Position numbers and translations under genes: made by a program | In this document: one piece after another, positions 58,722 to 64,000 of the stretch | How positions within the stretch are numbered: the stretch's first letter is position 1 | How the letters are laid out: the number at the start of each line of letters is the position of its first letter | The notes under the pieces: model-generated | The model's input: only the letters and a program-made list of their open reading frames with translations | What the model was told of the DNA's origin: nothing | Databases searched by the model: none | Origin: Triticum aestivum | Lineage: Eukaryota > Streptophyta > Magnoliopsida > Poales > Poaceae | Direction of reading: 5' to 3' | DNA: 64,000 bases | Assembly: GCF_018294505.1 (NCBI RefSeq) | Contig: NC_057800.1 | Coordinates: forward strand, 173,676,396-173,740,395

Positions 58722-59648
58722 GCCACCCAGGCTCAAGGGGATCATAAGATTATTCATGCTAGAAACTTCCGTGTGCAGCCACAAGCCATTATGAGCTCTA
58801 GCATAGTTGAGTATGTTGTGTGACCTCTTTAAGTGGTGAGCTAGCAGATGTAGGGGAAAGTAGGTGTAACGGTCCACCCAGAGTAAAGAGTTAATGCTTC
58901 TGAAAGACTGTGTCTCAGTCACCCGTTTCTCAAACACCTTGTAGTGCGAGAAATCCAACGGAGGAGATCGAGTCTTGTGGGGAAAAGTGTGCAAACCTCT
59001 ACAGAGTGTATAAACTAATCATGGTTAGCCGTGTCCCCGGTTATGGACATCTTGAGTTTCTGGTACTTGAATTATTTATTTGATCTCATCACTCTAAATT
59101 AATTTGTTGGGTTAATGATTACTTTAATTGGGATTGAGTTGGAGGAACCTTCTCAATGATGTTTCAACTACCACGATAGTTAAATAAAATATATTCCTTT
59201 GTTGTAGGGGAAAATTGGCTTTTCGCAAAAACAATATAACCATAGAGCCTCCACCAGCCATATTGCATGTAGTGATAGCATTTATCTGTTCATTGCTCTA
59301 CTGTGTTATATTGCCAGCATATTCCATGTGCTGACCCCTTCTCGGGCTGCAACGTATCATGTTGCAGACTTTTCAGACGACGAGGAAGATGCTGTAGGTC
59401 ATTTGTCATGCACTCAGCTATGCCGTTGGAGTTGATGGACTCACTCTATCTTCCAAGCCTTCCGCTGGTATCGTATTTAGATGGCCTTAAGCCATATTTA
59501 GTGTAATAAGTTCTCTTTTGAGACATTCATTGTAATAAGTGTGTGATTGCTACTCTATTATAAATCCTTCGAAGTACTGTGTGTGTCAATCGATCCAGGG
59601 ATGACATTGAAGCACAGAGACTTGACCGTCTGAGGTCGGGTCGCTACA
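58722..59648 (+). repeat. Inverted LTR fragment at the upstream end of the chromodomain Gypsy
   Basis: Plus-strand sequence matching the last third of the LTR (compare the reverse complement of 52052-52945). It is close near the break (CCACCCAGGCTCA) but much more diverged in the roughly 250 bases next to the end. It joins the gag leader at 58721/58722 after GGTCCGCC. Confidence 0.85.
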
Positions 59649-59653
59649 TGTAC
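59649..59653. repeat. Target duplication TGTAC, right copy
   Basis: Identical to 52047-52051. Confidence 0.9.
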
Positions 59654-60660
59654 CCAACAGTTTCTTTTGGGTATCCTATGAAGACACACTTCTCCGATAT
59701 GGGTTCGAGCTTATCACGCTGAAACTTTTTCACATAAGCATCGCAACCCCAAACTTTAAGAAACGACAGCTTAGGTTTCTTGCCAAACCACAGTTCATAT
59801 GGTGTCGTCTCAACGGATTTAGACGGTGCCCTATTTAAAGTGAATATAGTTGTCTCTAATGCATAACCCCAAAACGATAGTGGTAAATTGGTAAGAGACA
59901 TCATAGATCTCACCATATCTAATAAAGTACAGTTACAACGTTCGGACACACCATTACTCTGTGGTGTTCCAGGTGGTGTGAGTTTGTGAAAATATTCCAC
60001 ATTTTTTTAAATGAAGGCCAAACTCGTAACTCAAATATTTGCCTCCATGATCAGATCATAGAAACTTTTATTTCTTGTTACGATGATTCTCCACTTTACT
60101 CTAAAATTCTTTGAACTTTTCAAATGTTTCAGACTTGTGTTCATTAAGTAGATATACCCATATCTGCTCAAATCATCTGTGAAGGTTAGAAAATAATGAT
60201 ACCCGCCGCGAGCCTCAACACTCATCGGACCGCATACATCGGTATGATTTATTTCCAATAAGTCAGTGGCTTGCTCCATTGTTCCGGAGAACGGAATCTT
60301 AGTCATCTTGCCCATGAGGCATGGTTCTCAAGCATCAAATGATTCATAATCAAGTGATTCCAAAAGTCCATCCACATGGAGTTTCTTCATGCGCTTTACA
60401 CCAATATGACCTAAACGGAAGTGCCACAAATATGTTAAACTATCATTATCAACTTTGCATCTTTTGGCATCAATATTATGAATATGTGTATCACTACGAT
60501 TGAGATTCAATAAACCCTTTATATTGAGTGTATGACCATAGAAGGTTTTATTCATGTAAACAGAATAACAATTATTCTTTGACTTAAATGAATAACCGTA
60601 TTGCAATAAACATGATCCAATCATATTCAAGCTCAACGCAAACATCAAATAACATTTATT
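59654..60660 (-). pseudogene. int: Integrase of the minus-strand Copia
   Basis: Frames on the minus strand: GAG-pre-integrase (60648-60328, LWHFRLGHIG), integrase start with HTDVCGPMSVEARGG (60315-60031) and the core end with NGVSERCNCTLLDM (60000-59654). Asp in HTDV and Glu in SERCN are visible. The middle Asp motif (RSDRGGEY in the sister) is degraded around 60030-60080 by frameshift. The gene is cut at 59653 by the Gypsy insertion and continued at 52046. Confidence 0.82.
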
Positions 60661-61740
60661 TTAGGTTCAACACTAATCCCGAAGGTAGAGGGAGTCTGCG
60701 GTGGTGATCGTATCAACCTTGGAATCACTTCCAACACACATCGTCACTTCGCTCTTAACTAGTCTTTGTTCATTCTGCAACTCCTGTATTGAGTTACTAA
60801 TCATAGCAACTAAACCGGTATCAAATACCCAGGGGCTACTATGAACACTAGTAAAATACACATCAATAACATGTATATAAAATATACCTTTGTTCACTTC
60901 GCCATCCTTCTTATCTGCCAAGTATTTGGGGTAGCTCTGCTTCCAGTGACCATTTCCTTTGCAATAGAAGCACTCAGTTTCAGGCTTAGGTCTAGCTTTG
61001 GGCTTCTTCACGGGAGTGGCAACTTGCTTGCTATTCCTTTTTTTAAGTTCCCCTTCTTTCCCTTGCCCTTTTTCTTGAAACTAGCTGTCTTGTTAACCAT
61101 CAACACTTGATGCTATTTCTTGATTTCTACCTTAGCCGATTTCAGCATCGCGAAGAGGCTGGGAATCATTTTCGTCATCCCTTGCATATTATAGTTCATC
61201 ACGAAGTTCTAGTAACTTGGTGATAGTGACTAGAGAACTCTATCAATCACTATTTTATCTGGAAGATTAACTCCGACTTGATTCAAGCGATTGTAGTACC
61301 CAGACATTCTGAGCACATGCTCACTAGCTGAGCTAATGTCCTACATATTGTAGGCAAAGTATTTTTCAGAGGACTCATACCTCTTAACATGGGCATGAGT
61401 CTGAAATATCGTTTTCAGCTCTTAAAACATCTCATATGCTCCATGGCGTTCAAAACATTTTTGAAGTCCCGGTTCTAAGCCGTAAAGCATGGTGCACTAA
61501 ACTATCAAGTAGTCATCATATCGAGCTTGTCAAACGTTCATAACATCTACATCTGCTCCTACAATAGGTCTGTCACCTAGCTGTGCATCAAGAACATAAT
61601 TCTTCTATGCAACAATGAGGATAATCCTGAGATCACACACCCAGTCTGCATCATTGCTACTACAATCTTTCAACATAGTTTTTCTCTAGGAACATATCAA
61701 AAATAAAACAGGGGAGCTATACGCGAGATATTGATCTACA
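60661..61740 (-). pseudogene. gag: gag and protease remnant of the minus-strand Copia
   Basis: A short frame (61011-60673) holds the zinc knuckle CFYCKGNGHWKQSY and the protease trace WVFDTGL. As in the plus-strand Copia, the last ligand of the knuckle is Tyr rather than Cys. Upstream, to about 61740, only scattered gag residues can be read through many stops, and the initiator ATG is not recognisable. No product is expected. Confidence 0.75.
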
Positions 61741-62925
61741 ACATAGATATGTGAATACTATCAGGACTAAGTTCATGATAAATTAAGTTCAATTAATCAT
61801 ATTACTTAAGAACTCCCACTTAGATAGACATCCCTCGAGTCATCTAAATGATCACGTGATCCATATCAACTAAACCATGTCCGGTCATCACGTGAGATGG
61901 AGTAGTTTTCAATGTGGACATCTTTATGTTGATCATATCTACTATATGATTCACATTCGATCTTAGTGTTCCAAGGCCATATCTGCATATGTCAGGCTCG
62001 TCAAGTTTAACCCGAGTATTCTGCACGTGCAAAACTAGCTTGCACCCATTGTATGAGAACGTAGAGCTTATCACACCCGATCATCACGTGGTGTCTCGGC
62101 ACGACGAACTGTAGCAACGGTACATACTCAGGGAGAACACTTATACCTTGAAATTTAGTGAGGGATCATCTTATAATTCTACCACCAAACTAAGAAAAAT
62201 AAGATGCATAAAAGATAAACATCACATGCAACCAAAATATGTGACATGATATGGCCATCATCATCTTGTGCCTTTTGATCTCCATCTCCAAAGCACCGTC
62301 ATGATCTCCATCGTCACCGGCTTGACACCTTGATCTCCATCATAGCGCCGTTGTCATCTCACTAACTATTGCTTCTATGACTATCGCTACCGCTTAGTGA
62401 TAAAGTAAAGCAATTACATGGAGATTTCATTTCATACAATAAAGCGACAACCATAAGGCTCCTGCCAGTTGCCGATAACTTCTACAAAACATGACCATCT
62501 CATACAACAATTTATATCTCATCACGTCTTGACCATATCACATCACAGCATGCCCTGCAAAAATAAGTTAGATGTCCTCTACTTTGTTGTTGCAAGTTTT
62601 ACGTGGCTGCTACGGGCTTCTAGCAAGAACCGTTCTTACCTACGCATCAAAACCACAACGATTTTTCATCAAGTGTGTTGTTTTAACCTTCAACAAGGAC
62701 CGGCCATAGTCAAACTCAATTCAACTAAAGTTGGAGAAACAAGCACCCGCCAGCCACCTGTGTGCAAAGCACGTCAGTGGAACCAGTCTCATGAACGCGG
62801 TCATGTAACGTCGGTCCGGGCCGCTTCATCCAACAATACCGCCAAACCAAAGTAAGACGTTGGTGGTAAGCAGTATGACTATTATCGCCCACAACACTTT
62901 GTGTTCTACTTGTGCATATCATCTA
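61741..62925 (-). other. Untranslated leader of the minus-strand Copia
   Basis: Reverse-orientation equivalent of 33256-34390. No gene. Confidence 0.7.
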
Positions 62926-62950
62926 CGCATAGACCTGGCTCGGATGCCAC
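62926..62950 (-). promoter_or_regulatory. Primer-binding site of the minus-strand Copia
   Basis: GTGGCATCCGAGCCAGG on the minus strand directly after the LTR end, the same word as in the plus-strand Copia. Confidence 0.65.
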
Positions 62951-64000
62951 TGTTGGGGAACGTAGCTTGCAATTTCAAAAAAAAATCCTACGATCACACA
63001 AGATCTATCTAGGAGATGCATAGCAATGAGAGGGGGAGAGCATCTTCATACCCTTGAAGATCGCAAAGCGGAAGCGCTTATCAACGCGGTTAATGTAGTC
63101 GTACACCTTCACGATCTGTCCCGATCAAGTACCGACCATACGACACCTCCGTGTTCAGCACACGTTCAGTTTGATGACGTCCTCGCCTTCTTGATCCAGC
63201 AAGACGGGCGAAGTAGTAGATGAGTTTTGGTAGCACGACGGTGTGGTGACGGTGTTGGTGAAGAACAATCTCCGCAGGGCTTCGCCAGGCACAATGGAAA
63301 CTAACACGAAGGATAAACTAGAGGGGACGGGGTTGCCGGTACACGGCTTGGTGATTCTTGATGTGTCTTTAGTGCTAGCCCTACCCCTCTATTTATATGT
63401 TGAGCCTAGGGGTCGAAACTTGGAGTAAAAGCCTCCACAAAGTCGGTTTCACCCGAAAGGCAAGAGTCCTTCGGACTCCAGGGCCAGACGCCAGGGTTCC
63501 CGGTGTCTGGACCTAGATGCCAGGGACCTTGGCGTATGGTCCCTGGACTCAACAAAACTTCCTTTTGCGCTTTCCAAAAACCTTGTGGGCTTTCCCATTT
63601 GGCCCAAATAAAGTGGTCTCGTACCCAACCATTTCGGGAAACATCCGGAACCCCTTCCGGTGAACTCTGGAACCCTTCCGAAGACCAAACACTATTATCC
63701 CATATATAAATCTTTACCTCTGGACCATTTCGAAGTTCCTCGTCATGTCCATGATCACATCTGGGATTCCGAACAACATTCGATTACCAACATATATAGC
63801 TCATATAGTACTATATTGTCCATGAATGTTTAAGCGTGCAGACCCTACGGGTTCGAGAACTATGTAGACATGGCCGAGACACTTCTCTAGTCAATAACCA
63901 ATAGCGGAACCTGGATGCCCATATTGGCTCCTACATATTCTACGAATACCTTTATCGGTCGAACCTTATGACAACATATGTAATTTTTTTGTCCATCGGT
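62951..64000 (-). repeat. 5' LTR of the minus-strand Copia, cut by the window end
   Basis: U5 side starts at 62951 (TGTTGGGGAACGTAGC in plus sense) and pairs with 31238-31624. The LTR runs to the last base of the window, so U3 is outside. Confidence 0.82.

Larger units (their letters stand above)
52052..59648 (-). mobile_element. Chromodomain Ty3/Gypsy element (Tekay/Del-like) with two U5-type ends
   Basis: The minus-strand body carries gag, RT/RNase H, integrase and a chromodomain, then a purine tract and a complete 2610-bp LTR (54661 to 52052). At the upstream side there is no 5' LTR in the same orientation. Instead, 58722-59648 is the last 927 bases of an LTR in the opposite orientation. 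Both outer termini therefore read TGTAGCGACCCGACC inward. A perfect 5-bp target duplication (TGTAC) surrounds the whole, indicating insertion in this form. Confidence 0.88.
31238..64000 (-). mobile_element. BARE/WIS/Angela-like Copia element, minus strand, extends past the window
   Basis: A 3' LTR remnant at 31238-31828 (plus about 12 bp at 50280-50291) and the 5' LTR at 62951-64000+ share long matches, starting with TGTTGGG, AACGTAGC and GCAATTTCAAAAAAA. On the minus strand the order is LTR, primer site, leader, gag, protease, integrase, then RT/RNase H. It is split by the plus-strand Copia (31829-50279) in its 3' LTR and by the chromodomain Gypsy (52052-59648) in the integrase/RT junction. 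All genes are degenerate. Confidence 0.85.

Noticed and set aside
52052..59648. Simple post-insertion inversion as explanation for the inverted LTR piece
   Set aside because: The right outer end is itself a U5 end adjoining a perfect target duplication. An ordinary inversion would have to break exactly at the terminus and also delete most of the LTR.

Overview
The window is repeat DNA from a large grass genome, most likely Triticeae (wheat, Aegilops or barley type). I see no ordinary host gene, tRNA, rRNA or CRISPR array. Everything I can assign is transposable-element sequence: BARE/WIS/Angela-like Copia elements, Sabrina/WHAM-like large non-autonomous elements, several Gypsy families, an L1-type LINE and a small poly(A) retroposon. 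Family names come from recognising protein motifs and LTR ends by eye, not from a database search.

Left half (1-26632). The substrate is an old Gypsy-type LTR (3552-5095 plus 26362-26632). It carries a 1 kb retroposon (3816-4826, 17-bp target duplication) and a minus-strand non-autonomous Gypsy element (5096-26361, duplication CTCGC). That second element was itself hit by a 4.1 kb LTR (copy B, 5751 to about 9868) and by a 12.8 kb plus-strand Tat-lineage Gypsy element (12945-25713). The Tat element has gag-protease-RT-RNase H-integrase on the plus strand. Convergent to them is an antisense gene (24440 to 20733, minus strand) with its own TATA box, good start context, four exons and three canonical, phase-consistent introns.

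Right half (26633-64000). A minus-strand Sabrina/WHAM-like element (26633-31237) is interrupted by a minus-strand Copia element (31238 to beyond the window end). Inside that Copia sit two further elements. One is a plus-strand Copia (31829-50279), which carries a Sabrina-like element (36826-44374, duplication ATGAT, intact 450-codon ORF) and a LINE (45917-48580). The other is a chromodomain Gypsy element (52052-59648, duplication TGTAC), whose two outer ends are both U5-type LTR ends, an arrangement normal reverse transcription does not produce.

Almost every coding region is broken. Many nonsense codons in the Tat element fit C-to-T decay at CAG/CTG (CHG) or CG sites, as expected for densely methylated heterochromatin. 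The strongest leads are the spliced antisense gene, the U5-U5 Gypsy insertion, the two Sabrina/WHAM-like elements that share non-coding modules but carry different ORFs, and an inverted duplication that places two LTR TATA boxes back to back.
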